Source: Lysobacterales bacterium (GTDB taxonomy: Bacteria > Pseudomonadota > Gammaproteobacteria > Xanthomonadales > SZUA-38). Taken from it: 64,000 bases of DNA. The stretch spans positions 1 to 64,000 of the forward strand of contig JASJDM010000029.1 in the NCBI GenBank assembly GCA_030065125.1. Reading direction: 5' to 3'. Made by a program: the position numbers and the translations under genes. The notes beneath the pieces are model-generated. The model was given only the letters and a program-made list of their open reading frames with translations. It searched no databases and was not told the origin of the DNA. This document shows, piece after piece, positions 31,120 through 42,409 of this stretch (within the stretch, counting starts at the first letter, position 1; the number at the start of each line of letters is the position of its first letter).

Positions 31120-32268
31120 ATGAACGAGCTGAAGGAATGGCTCATCCTGATCCGGACGCCCGGCCTGGGCGCGACCCGACTCCGCTCTTTGCTGCAGGAA
31201 TTTGAGTGTCCGCGCGGAATTCTCAGCGCCGGTCGAGGTGTTCTGCGTCACCGTGGCTTGTCCGACGAGGCGCTGGCGTTTCTGGAAAAGCCGGACGCCG
31301 GCATCCTCGATCAGGATCTGGCCTGGCTGGAGCAGCCGGATCATCATCTGGTCAGCTGCCTGGACGCGGATTACCCCCCGCAGCTGGCGGAAACGGCTGC
31401 GGGTCCGGCGGCGTTGTTTGTGGTGGGCGATCCCAGTCGACTCTGGCTGCCACAGCTGGCGGTGGTGGGCTCGCGCAGCCCCACGTCCGGTGGCCGCAGC
31501 CATGCGCGAGCCTTTACCCGGGCTATGGCCGAGACCGGCCTGACCATCACCAGCGGGCTGGCTCTGGGCATCGATGGCGCAGCGCACCAGGCGGCACTGG
31601 ACGCCGGCGCGTCCACCATTGCGGTTTGCGCCACCGGCCTGGATCGGGTGTATCCAGCGCGACACGCCGAGCTGGCCGCCGCAGTGGCCGCCAACGGCGC
31701 CCTGGTATCGGAATTTCCGCCTGGGACGCCGCCAAGGCAGCACCACTTTCCCCAGCGCAACCGCATCATCAGCGGTCTCAGCCTGGCTGTGCTGGTGGTC
31801 GAAGCCAGCGTCAAATCCGGCAGCCTGATCACCGCCCGTTTTTCGGCGGAGCAGGGCCGTGACGTTTTTGCCATTCCCGGGTCCATCGACAACCCCCTGT
31901 CCCGGGGCTGTCATCGCCTTATCAAACAGGGCGCCAAGCTGGTGGAAGACGTACAGGACCTGGTCAGCGAACTGGCGCCCCGGGTTTCTCATTTCACGCG
32001 CCAGCGGCGCGCTGATATCAGCGAGGTGCCGGCAGAACCGACCCCCTTTGAAGGAGAGCCCAATGACCCCCATGTAAGCCTGGATGGTGATTACCGGCGG
32101 CTGCTCGAGGCCATCGGTTACGACCCCACGACTGTGGATGCCCTGGTCAAACATACCGGATTGACGGCTGAAGCGGTTTCCTCCATGCTGCTGATTCTGG
32201 AGTTGAGCGGTCTCGTTGAGACCGGCCCGGGCGGCAGCTACAGCCGAACCGGCGAGGAATGCAAATGA
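31120..32268 (+). CDS. dprA: DNA-processing protein DprA/Smf
   Basis: DprA binds incoming single-stranded DNA during natural transformation and loads RecA. The 382-residue protein has the Rossmann-like DprA core with AVVGSRSPTSGGRS, TSGLALGIDGAAHQAALDAG, CATGLDRVYPARH, and SEFPPGTPPRQHHFPQRNRIISGL. A C-terminal winged-helix-like domain (~residues 310-375, DALVKHTGLTAEAVSSMLL) is present. It overlaps the next gene, smg, by four bases (ATGA). The neighbourhood dprA-smg-topA is conserved in gammaproteobacteria. Presence of DprA shows only potential for transformation; no other competence genes are in the window. Confidence 0.95.
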   Translation: MNELKEWLILIRTPGLGATRLRSLLQEFECPRGILSAGRGVLRHRGLSDEALAFLEKPDAGILDQDLAWLEQPDHHLVSCLDADYPPQLAETAAGPAALFVVGDPSRLWLPQLAVVGSRSPTSGGRSHARAFTRAMAETGLTITSGLALGIDGAAHQAALDAGASTIAVCATGLDRVYPARHAELAAAVAANGALVSEFPPGTPPRQHHFPQRNRIISGLSLAVLVVEASVKSGSLITARFSAEQGRDVFAIPGSIDNPLSRGCHRLIKQGAKLVEDVQDLVSELAPRVSHFTRQRRADISEVPAEPTPFEGEPNDPHVSLDGDYRRLLEAIGYDPTTVDALVKHTGLTAEAVSSMLLILELSGLVETGPGGSYSRTGEECK

Positions 32269-32741
32269 AAGAGAACGTCCTGGACGTCCTGATGTACCTG
32301 TTCGAAAACTATATGTATGACGAGCCCGAGGAGGATCCCGATCGCGAGATTCTCCAGAGCAGCCTGCTGGAGGCGGGATTCAGCGATCAGGAAATCGGCA
32401 AGGCATTCGACTGGCTGGACGGCCTGGCCAACCAACGGCACCTGCCGGCCCTGCACGGCCGATCCGAAGGCCCGGTCCGTATCTACTCGGACCACGAGCA
32501 GCAGCGCCTGGACATCGAGTGCCGCGGGTTCCTCACGTTCCTTGAGAATGCCGGGGTGCTGGATTCGGCCCGGCGTGAGCTGGTCATCGAGCGGGTAATG
32601 GCTCTGGAGGTAGACGAGGTCGATCTGGATGACCTGAAGTGGATTGTCCTTATGGTGTTGTTCAACCAGCCGGGCCAGGAGGCCAATTATGCCTGGATGG
32701 AGAACTACATTTTTGACGAGTCTGCCGAACTGAAACACTGA
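32265..32741 (+). CDS. smg: Smg family protein (DUF494)
   Basis: The 158-residue acidic cytoplasmic protein matches the Smg family, which in most gammaproteobacteria is encoded between dprA and topA. Diagnostic parts are MKENVLDVLMYLFENYM at the start and EVDLDDLKWIVLMVLFNQPG near the end. Its biochemical role is unknown. The ATG at 32265 overlaps the dprA stop and has GAGG seven bases upstream; an ATG two codons earlier (32259) is less well placed. topA follows after 21 bp. Confidence 0.92.
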   Translation: MKENVLDVLMYLFENYMYDEPEEDPDREILQSSLLEAGFSDQEIGKAFDWLDGLANQRHLPALHGRSEGPVRIYSDHEQQRLDIECRGFLTFLENAGVLDSARRELVIERVMALEVDEVDLDDLKWIVLMVLFNQPGQEANYAWMENYIFDESAELKH

Positions 32742-32762
32742 CACTCAATCGCGGCAGGAAGC

Positions 32763-36051
<3,289 letters not shown>

Positions 36052-36151
36052 ATCCAAACCGCCAGTCCCGGGTTGTGAATGACATCACAGCCGGGGCTGG
36101 GGGCGCCGTGATGGAATCGTCCACTGATACGGCTGGTAGCGGGACGTCGTG

Positions 36152-38812
36152 ATGGTGGAATTTAGCCGCAGTCGCAGATTGATCTTAACCTTTGCCCTGC
36201 TGGGCGCCATGGCCATGCTCGGTCCCGTGGGCGGGCTCATGGCCGGACCTCTGACCCCGGAGGTTCTGGTGTTCAGCAAGACCGCCGGATTTCGCCACAA
36301 CGCCATCGATGCCGCTGTCACCGCGGTTCAGGACCTGGGTCAACAACAGGGCTTTGCCGTGACGGCCACGGAAGATGCCGGGGTGTTTACCGACACGGGG
36401 CTTGCGCGATTCTCGGCCGTGATCTTCCTGTTGACCAGCGGCGATGTACTTAATGCCGGTCAGCAACAGGCCTTTGAACGGTATATTCAGGCCGGCGGCG
36501 GCTACGCCGGTGTGCATTCGGCGAGCGACACCGAATATGACTGGCCCTGGTACGGCGGGCTGGTCGGGGCGTACTTTGCCCGGCACCCCGCCCAACAGCA
36601 GGCCAGCTTGCATGTGGAAGATCCGTCCCACGCTTCCACCCATCGCCTGCCGCCCAGGCTGACGCGTTTCGATGAATGGTACGACTTTCAGAGCAACCCG
36701 CGTGACACGGTCAATGTCCTGATCAGTATCGATGAGTCCAGCTACAGTGGCGGTGGTATGGGCCAGGATCACCCGCTGGCCTGGTACCACCGCTATGATG
36801 GCGGCCGGTCCTGGTATACGGCGCTGGGGCACACCGTCGCCAGCTACTCGGAGCCGGAATTCCTGGCCCACCTGCTGGGCGGGATCCAGTATGCCGCGGG
36901 ATTGGAGGGACCGCTCACCGTTGACGCCAGCGGTCAGTGGTTTGAGCGCGCCAGCTCCGGCCGACCATTGTTCATGGCCGGCGCTGGGGGGCCGGAAGGA
37001 TTCCTCTACGAAAACGACGCCCGCAAACAGGCCATTGTTGATCAGCTGATCGTCTCCGGGGCCAATGCTCTGTACATGCACTCCATCCGCTCTTTCGAAG
37101 GCGACGGCTACGACTTTGAGGATCCATTCAACATCAACAACGATCCAAACAGCGGCATCGCACCGGGCGTCTTCGACAACTGGCTGAGCTTCCTGACCCA
37201 GCTTGACCAGGCCGAGATTGTTACCTGGTTTCACGTGATTGACGATACCGCCCGCCCCTGGGGCTGTGAGGTGCCGCTCAGCCAGGCGGCAGTGGACTAT
37301 ATCGAGAGCCTGGTCAACACCTTCAAACATCTGGATCATCTGGTCTGGCTGGCCGGCGAAGAGTACCTGATGGGCAGCTGCAGCACCGCCCAGGACAACG
37401 CGCTGATGTCCGCCATTGCGGCCGAAATCCGCCGCCACGACCCGGTGCACCCTATTGGTGTGCACCACAACAACGGCCAGGCCATGGCGTTTGGCGGCGA
37501 CCCCGTGGTCAACGTATTCGCTCAGCAGATTTGCGGCAACAGCGCCTCCCGCAGCCCGGACGGGGTGCACAACGAGGGTGAACAGGGATCCTGGGTTTAC
37601 GTCATGGCCGAATGCCACCCCTGGCACCTGAACCTGCTGCACGATAACGACCGGCAGAGTCTGCGCCAATCCAACTGGGGCAGCGCCATGGCCGGCGGCT
37701 ACGTGCTGCTGTACAACGCCTATGAATGCGCCCATGCAGGGCGCCTTTGCAGCGTAAACAGCGCCGGCAACAGCATTCAGCCACCATACAACGATCCCCA
37801 CGATCCCGGTGCGCAGGTTCTGGGTGACCTCCACCGACTGCGCAGATTCATGGAGGCCTCGGATTTCCGAGCGCTCACGCCCCGGGATGACCTGGCCTCG
37901 TCTGATACCCGCTGGGTCCTCGCCAACCCGGCGTCCCAGCAGTACCTGCTGTACGCGTTCGGCAGCCCCGCCGCGCTGGGCGTGTCCGGATTGGCTGCCG
38001 GCCTGTTTGATCTGACCTGGATCGATCCCGTGTCCGGGAATATGATTCGCGAGACCCGCGACAGCGCCCTGGCGCCATTTCCCGTGCCGGCCGCGTTCGG
38101 CAGCGAGGCGGCGGTCTACCTGGTTCCCACTGGTGGCATCGTCAACCGCCCGCCCAACGCCGCAGCCGACAATTACACAACCGACACCGACCAGATCCTG
38201 ACGGTGGCAGCGCCGGGCGTGCTGATCAACGACAGCGATCTCGACGATGACGATCTCAACGCCATCGAGGTAACGCCGCCAGGCAATGGCCAGCTCATTC
38301 TAGACAGCGATGGCGGCTTCAGTTATGCACCGGTCGGGGGATTCAGCGGCTTTGATAGTTTTGTATACCGGGCAACGGACGGCCAGCTGTCGTCGGCGGA
38401 CACCCTGGTTTTCATCCAGGTAGGCGACGCCGGATTGTCCCTGCTACTGGTGGACGCGGATTCAGACCAGGACTGGGGGCCCCTCAGTGATGGGCAGCAA
38501 CTGGTGATCCCTGATCTGGGTTTCAGCAGCTTCTCCATCCGCACGGCCCAAGTGCCGGTGGGAACAGCCAGCGTCAGCTTTGTACTGACCGGCCCGGTAG
38601 CTGAGGCCCGCACCGAAAACGCCGCTCCTTATGCGGTGTTTGGCGACACCAACGGGGATTTCAACGGCCAGCCCGCCGCAGTGGGTGATTACAGCCTGTC
38701 CGTGACCGCCTATTCCGGTTCCGGTGGTGGCGGTACGGTCCTGGGGGAGGTCAGCCTGTCATTCGCGATGGTCAATAACACCAGCCTGGTGTTCGCCGAT
38801 GGATTTGAGTAG
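36152..38812 (+). CDS. Large exported protein: ThuA domain, glycosidase-like domain, cadherin-like domain
   Basis: The 886-residue protein has a signal peptide (membrane-like RLILTFALLGAMAMLGPVGGL). Residues ~37-250 form a ThuA-like (class I glutamine amidotransferase-like) domain, with SKTAGFRHNAI, GGGYAGVHSASDTEYDW and DHPLAWYHRYDGGRSWYTALGH. Residues ~250-600 look like a TIM-barrel hydrolase (GLYENDARKQ-like start, WFHVIDDTARPWGCE, WLAGEEYLMGS), then a beta domain (~590-660). Residues ~665-740 form a cadherin-like unit (NRPPNAAADNYTTDTDQIL, VLINDSDLDDDDLNAI). It ends with the tail VFADGFE. Substrate unknown; I infer secreted polysaccharide or glycan use. GGGA seven bases upstream favours ATG 36152 over GTG 36149. 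Confidence 0.75.
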   Translation: MVEFSRSRRLILTFALLGAMAMLGPVGGLMAGPLTPEVLVFSKTAGFRHNAIDAAVTAVQDLGQQQGFAVTATEDAGVFTDTGLARFSAVIFLLTSGDVLNAGQQQAFERYIQAGGGYAGVHSASDTEYDWPWYGGLVGAYFARHPAQQQASLHVEDPSHASTHRLPPRLTRFDEWYDFQSNPRDTVNVLISIDESSYSGGGMGQDHPLAWYHRYDGGRSWYTALGHTVASYSEPEFLAHLLGGIQYAAGLEGPLTVDASGQWFERASSGRPLFMAGAGGPEGFLYENDARKQAIVDQLIVSGANALYMHSIRSFEGDGYDFEDPFNINNDPNSGIAPGVFDNWLSFLTQLDQAEIVTWFHVIDDTARPWGCEVPLSQAAVDYIESLVNTFKHLDHLVWLAGEEYLMGSCSTAQDNALMSAIAAEIRRHDPVHPIGVHHNNGQAMAFGGDPVVNVFAQQICGNSASRSPDGVHNEGEQGSWVYVMAECHPWHLNLLHDNDRQSLRQSNWGSAMAGGYVLLYNAYECAHAGRLCSVNSAGNSIQPPYNDPHDPGAQVLGDLHRLRRFMEASDFRALTPRDDLASSDTRWVLANPASQQYLLYAFGSPAALGVSGLAAGLFDLTWIDPVSGNMIRETRDSALAPFPVPAAFGSEAAVYLVPTGGIVNRPPNAAADNYTTDTDQILTVAAPGVLINDSDLDDDDLNAIEVTPPGNGQLILDSDGGFSYAPVGGFSGFDSFVYRATDGQLSSADTLVFIQVGDAGLSLLLVDADSDQDWGPLSDGQQLVIPDLGFSSFSIRTAQVPVGTASVSFVLTGPVAEARTENAAPYAVFGDTNGDFNGQPAAVGDYSLSVTAYSGSGGGGTVLGEVSLSFAMVNNTSLVFADGFE

Positions 38813-40021
38813 TCAGGCGATCTTTTGCAGACGCTTGATCGCTTTATCGATGGCGTCACGGCTGTCTGAATAACGGGCAGGAGCAGCCGACGCACGTTCC
38901 AGCGCCGGCAGCGCCGCCACGTGCTTGAGGCGGCCCAGGCACTTCGCCGCTTCGGCACGCTCGTACTCGTGCGGGGTGTTCAACATCTCAACCAGCAGGC
39001 CGGGAACTTCCGGCAGCGCCAGCCGGCTGATGCCGTCGATGGCCGCGCAATAAATGTCGCGCTGAACCGGAAGATCGGCCCAGCCCCGGCCATGATTGTG
39101 TTCACTGACCACCCGCTGCAGCTTCGCCAGAATGCCCGGGTCAGCGATTTTTCCCAGTGAGATGCAGGCCGCCGTGGTCACCAGGATGTCCTCCTCCGGA
39201 TCGAACAGGCATTGCTCCAGGACGGGTATGGCCTCGGTATTGCCGATCTTGCCCAGGGCGAATGCCGCGGTCATGCGCAGGTCCCGGGCACTTGCGGTTC
39301 GACAAGTCTCACACAGTGCTCGCAGGGCGAGCTTCTCCCGGCGATAACCCAACAGCTTGGCCGCCAGTTTCTTCGCCGGCGCCCGTCCCTCGGTCAACAG
39401 GGTGATAAGGGCCGGTGCGATGCGGTCGTCCGGTCGTTCGGCCAGCGCCTTGAAAGCCAGGTCGGCGGTCCGCCGGTCCTTGTCCTGCAGCGCTTCCAGC
39501 AGCAAGTCGGTGGCGTCGTAGCTGGTGATTTTGCCCAGGGCCTCCACCGCGGTGAAGCGACCGGACGGGTCAGCGAAGCCTTTGCGCACCCGCGCTGGAA
39601 TAATCGGGTAACTGAACTGGGCCAGGGCCTCGTCAATGGTTTTCCGGGTGTCGCGGTCCGTGGCCCGACGCTGCGCGGCCTCCAGGGTCGACCGGGCCTG
39701 GTTACCGCCCATGGCCGCCAGCGCCGAGGCAGCCCGGAGCTGGGCCAGGTAAGGACCGGTATTCAGGCAGCGGCCGAGAAAATCCAGCGCCTCTGCCGGG
39801 GGCTCGGACCCCATCCACTCCAGTGCCAGCATGCGACGGCCCGGTCCGGTGCATTGGGCCAGGAAATCGGTCACCGCGCATTCCTCCAGTGCCGGAACCT
39901 TGCCGGCCAGCTTGCGGAGTTCCTTCACCGCGTGGAACCCTTCGATCACCGGGCTTTGATCGGCCAGCGCCTGGTCCAGCGCATCAGCCGATGCCAGGAT
40001 TTTGTCGAGTCGGTTGGCCAT
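38813..40021 (-). CDS. HEAT-repeat protein
   Basis: The ~402-residue protein is built of helical HEAT-like repeats, for example LRAASALAAMGGNQARSTLE, FTAVEALGKITSYDATDLLL, MTAAFALGKIGNTEAIPVLE and YERAEAAKCLGRLKHVAALP, with about eight copies. There is no signal peptide, so it should be a cytoplasmic scaffold for protein binding. The partner is unknown. I prefer ATG at 40021 (MANRLDKI) because upstream residues look like untranslated leader. Its stop adjoins the stop of the ThuA protein gene (convergent, end to end). Confidence 0.82.
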   Translation of the reverse strand: MANRLDKILASADALDQALADQSPVIEGFHAVKELRKLAGKVPALEECAVTDFLAQCTGPGRRMLALEWMGSEPPAEALDFLGRCLNTGPYLAQLRAASALAAMGGNQARSTLEAAQRRATDRDTRKTIDEALAQFSYPIIPARVRKGFADPSGRFTAVEALGKITSYDATDLLLEALQDKDRRTADLAFKALAERPDDRIAPALITLLTEGRAPAKKLAAKLLGYRREKLALRALCETCRTASARDLRMTAAFALGKIGNTEAIPVLEQCLFDPEEDILVTTAACISLGKIADPGILAKLQRVVSEHNHGRGWADLPVQRDIYCAAIDGISRLALPEVPGLLVEMLNTPHEYERAEAAKCLGRLKHVAALPALERASAAPARYSDSRDAIDKAIKRLQKIA

Positions 40022-40170
40022 CCGGAACCCTCGCATACGGATGTCGTACAACATACCCAAACCAGGCAACGGGTCAAAGCTCAGGGCCTGACGCCGTCAC
40101 CCTGAACGTTATTCGGCAGACTTCTCCGTCGTCCTGAACTCGATTCAGGATCCATCTGAGATCGGGGTCT

Positions 40171-40348
40171 GGATCCGCTTCGATAAAACCCTTGGTTTGA
40201 TCAGGGGCGCTGTTTCCTGGCCGGGACTCGGAAAAGAAAGTTGCTTCGGATTTGACTGTGGATCCCCTTCGATTCAACCCTTGGTTTGATCAGGGGCGCT
40301 GTTGCTTGTCTGGGACTCGGAACGGGAGGTGGCTTCGGGATTGACGAT
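40171..40348. repeat. Two-copy 89-bp tandem repeat
   Basis: Copy 1 starts with GGATCCGCTTCGAT at 40171, copy 2 with GGATCCCCTTCGAT at 40260, and the next GGATCC is at 40349, so the period is exactly 89 bp. The core CTTGGTTTGATCAGGGGCGC is identical in both copies; other parts have diverged. The third GGATCC leads into GGATCGGGGTCCGGGATGAC, a palindromic repeat style common between genes in proteobacteria. No open frame explains the repeat. It lies in a 671-bp gene-free stretch (40022-40692) that also contains the small-RNA candidate. Confidence 0.75.
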
Positions 40349-40404
40349 GGATCCCGGATCGGGGTCCGGGATGACGTTTTTAAGGTGGGCCCTACGGGCC
40401 GTTG

Positions 40405-40568
40405 CAAGGAAAAGACCTCGGGGGTAAGGGGGTGACCCCCGAGGTCGGGTGGAAACGGAGTTTGGGGGAAAACCGTTTCCCAGTTGGCTCACTCAGGGAG
40501 GGCAGTGAGCCAAGCCTTGCAGGCTTACTGGATAAGACCGGATATCCCCAAAAAGGTTTCATCGCCAA
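40405..40568 (-). ncRNA. Candidate small RNA with three C-rich hairpin loops
   Basis: On the minus strand three perfect stem-loops follow each other: TTGGCTCACT/AGTGAGCCAA (40484-40513), GGAAACGG/CCGTTTCC (40451-40480) and GACCTCGGGGGT/ACCCCCGAGGTC (40414-40446). In the minus-strand RNA their loops read GCCCUCCCUG, UUUUCCCCCAAACU and CACCCCCUU, all C-rich. The last stem is followed by UUUUCC, which looks like a Rho-independent terminator. A TAAAAT box at 40580-40575 could be the -10 element, giving an RNA of about 160 nt. No protein frame fits. The design resembles the Xanthomonas sRNA sX13, which has three hairpins with C-rich loops; this likeness is from memory of its description and needs a sequence comparison. 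Confidence 0.55.
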
Positions 40569-40692
40569 GCGCTAATTTTATGACCAACCGCGAAAATGGC
40601 CTAAATTGTCGCCATATGACGTGAAAGGCATCGATCCAGCAAATCTACCTCAGCTTCCACATTTTGTTTATCGGCTGCGAAATCGGGTTGCT

Positions 40693-41367
40693 TTAGCCCG
40701 TCGCCGTCAACGGTACCAGGGTGAGCTCAACCCGCCGATTGGCCTGACGGCCCGGGGCGGTGGCGTTGCTGGCAACAGGATAAAGCTCACCATAGCCGGC
40801 AACCGCCACCCGACGCGGCATGACGCCGCTGCGAACCAGGAAGTCACCCACTGCGTCCGCCCGACGCTCAGACAGCAACTGATTGTAGTTTTGCCCGCCG
40901 GTGGAATCGGTATGACCGACCACTTCGACCAGGGTCTGGTCGTATTCGTCAAGCACCAGCGCCACGGACTCCAGAATCGGCCCGAACTCGGGTCGGATTG
41001 CGGCCTGGTCGACGTCGAAGGTCACGTTGCCCGGCATGTTCAAGATGATTTCGTTGCCCTGGCGCGTGACCGAGACGCCGGTGCCTTCCAGTTGCTGCCG
41101 CAGCCGGGCCTCCTGGACATCCATGTAATAGCCGATTGACCCACCGGCAAGAGCGCCGACACCCGCACCGATCAGGGCGCGCTTGCGCCGATCACGGCTG
41201 TCGTCCCCGCTCAGCAGCCCGACGACTGCTCCTGCGGCAGCGCCAATGGCGGCACCCTGGGTAGCCTTGGCGGTCTGCTCCTCCCGGGTGTAGGGGTTGA
41301 TAGTGGTGCAGCCGGTGCCCAGCACCGTGGCCGCCAGCATCATTGCGATCCAATATTTTCCTTGCAT
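40693..41367 (-). CDS. OmpA-family lipoprotein with glycine-zipper region
   Basis: The ~224-residue protein has a signal peptide and lipobox (AATVLGTGC), so it should be attached to the outer membrane. A Gly/Ala-rich segment follows (GAAIGAAAGAVVGLLSGDDS and ALIGAGVGALAGGSIGYYMD, a glycine zipper). The C-terminal half is an OmpA-like peptidoglycan-binding domain (VTFDVDQAAIRPEFGPIL, VEVVGHTDSTGG, SERRADAVGDFL, GYGELYPVASN, ANRRVEL). It probably anchors the outer membrane to the cell wall, similar to YiaD. I chose ATG at 41367, with GGAG upstream, as the signal peptide begins there. It is divergent from the MipZ-like gene; the 237-bp gap holds both promoters. Confidence 0.9.
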   Translation of the reverse strand: MQGKYWIAMMLAATVLGTGCTTINPYTREEQTAKATQGAAIGAAAGAVVGLLSGDDSRDRRKRALIGAGVGALAGGSIGYYMDVQEARLRQQLEGTGVSVTRQGNEIILNMPGNVTFDVDQAAIRPEFGPILESVALVLDEYDQTLVEVVGHTDSTGGQNYNQLLSERRADAVGDFLVRSGVMPRRVAVAGYGELYPVASNATAPGRQANRRVELTLVPLTATG

Positions 41368-41604
41368 GTCTCCAACTCCCTGGACGCGCCACCGCAAAGA
41401 CTGCGACGACACATCCATTGATCCTGTCTTTGACTTTATCAGCGGCAACCTTAACCGGAGATTAACCCCGCCGAGCAGGCTGAGGCGGCTTTGCCAGACG
41501 CCCGTCCGGCGCCAACGGCTGTTCAGTCCAACAGCTCACCACTGTCCCCCAGGAGGAGTTAGCGGCGGGTTAACGCAGGGTTAAGATTTCGGTACCATCC
41601 GCGC

Positions 41605-42402
41605 GTGTCTCACGTCATCGTATTCGGCAACGAGAAGGGCGGCACCGGCAAATCCACGCTGGCCATGCACGTGACGGTGTGCCTGATGGAAAAAGGCCAC
41701 CGCCTTGGGGTCATCGACCTGGATCTGCGCCAGCGCAGCGTCAGCCGCTACCTGGAAAACCGACGGGAGTTTTCTGATCGCGGGGCCGCCACGCTGTCTA
41801 TCCCTGAACTGGCCCGGGTGGAGTCATCAACCCTGGATACCGTGCTGGAGCGTGAGGCCCAGGAGCAGACCAGGCTGCAGCGGGCGCTGGACCGCCTGCG
41901 TGAGCAGTGTGATTTCATCATCATTGACTGCCCCGGCAGCCACACCTACCTGTCGCGCCTGGCCCACGCCCTGGCCGATACCCTGGTGACACCCATCAAC
42001 GACAGCTTTGTGGACCTGGACCTGATCGCCCAGGTAGACGCCGACACCTACCAGGTGGGGCGGCTGAGCCACTACGCCGAGCTGGTCTGGGAAAGCCGCA
42101 AGTTCCGCTCGGCCGGACAGCTGCCGCCCACGGACTGGGTGGTCACTCCCAACCGCATGTCCACCCTCAACAGTCACAACTCGGAGCGGGTGGACGCAGC
42201 CCTGAAGGCGCTGCAGAAACGGATCATGTTCCGCTATGTTCCGGGCCTGTCGGAGCGGGTCATCTATCGCGAGCTGTTTCCCAAGGGCCTGACCATGATG
42301 GACCTGAACCAGGTGCCGGACATGGGCCTGACCCAGATGAGTCACGTCACCGCCCGTCACGAGGTGCGCCAGCTGGTGCACCAGCTCAACCTGTCCCTGT
42401 GA
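41605..42402 (+). CDS. MipZ-like ParA/MinD-family ATPase
   Basis: The 265-residue protein has the deviant Walker A motif NEKGGTGKSTLAMH (residues 9-22), IDLDLRQRSVSRYLENRR (the switch region with the LDLRQRS that is typical of MipZ) and CPGSHTYLSRLAHALADTL. The downstream parts DSFVDLDLIAQVD, PTDWVVTPNRMST and RVIYRELFPKGLT also match the division-site regulator MipZ of Caulobacter and its relatives. MipZ forms gradients from the ParB-bound poles and inhibits FtsZ. It starts with GTG. Its role here is inferred only; parB is in this window but 21 kb away. A flavin-binding protein gene follows after 7 bp. Confidence 0.82.
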   Translation: MSHVIVFGNEKGGTGKSTLAMHVTVCLMEKGHRLGVIDLDLRQRSVSRYLENRREFSDRGAATLSIPELARVESSTLDTVLEREAQEQTRLQRALDRLREQCDFIIIDCPGSHTYLSRLAHALADTLVTPINDSFVDLDLIAQVDADTYQVGRLSHYAELVWESRKFRSAGQLPPTDWVVTPNRMSTLNSHNSERVDAALKALQKRIMFRYVPGLSERVIYRELFPKGLTMMDLNQVPDMGLTQMSHVTARHEVRQLVHQLNLSL

Positions 42403-42409
42403 GAGTCAC

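Noticed and set aside
40393..40525. Plus-strand riboswitch-like four-way junction using TGCAAGG/CCTTGCA
   Set aside because: The three inner hairpins support RNA structure on either strand, but the U-tract after the last stem and C-rich loops occur on the minus strand, which explains the region better.
41569..41587. GCGGGTTAA near 41570 as another MITE end
   Set aside because: Match is short and the rest of the end differs; the sequence is more likely part of the promoter region of the MipZ-like gene.
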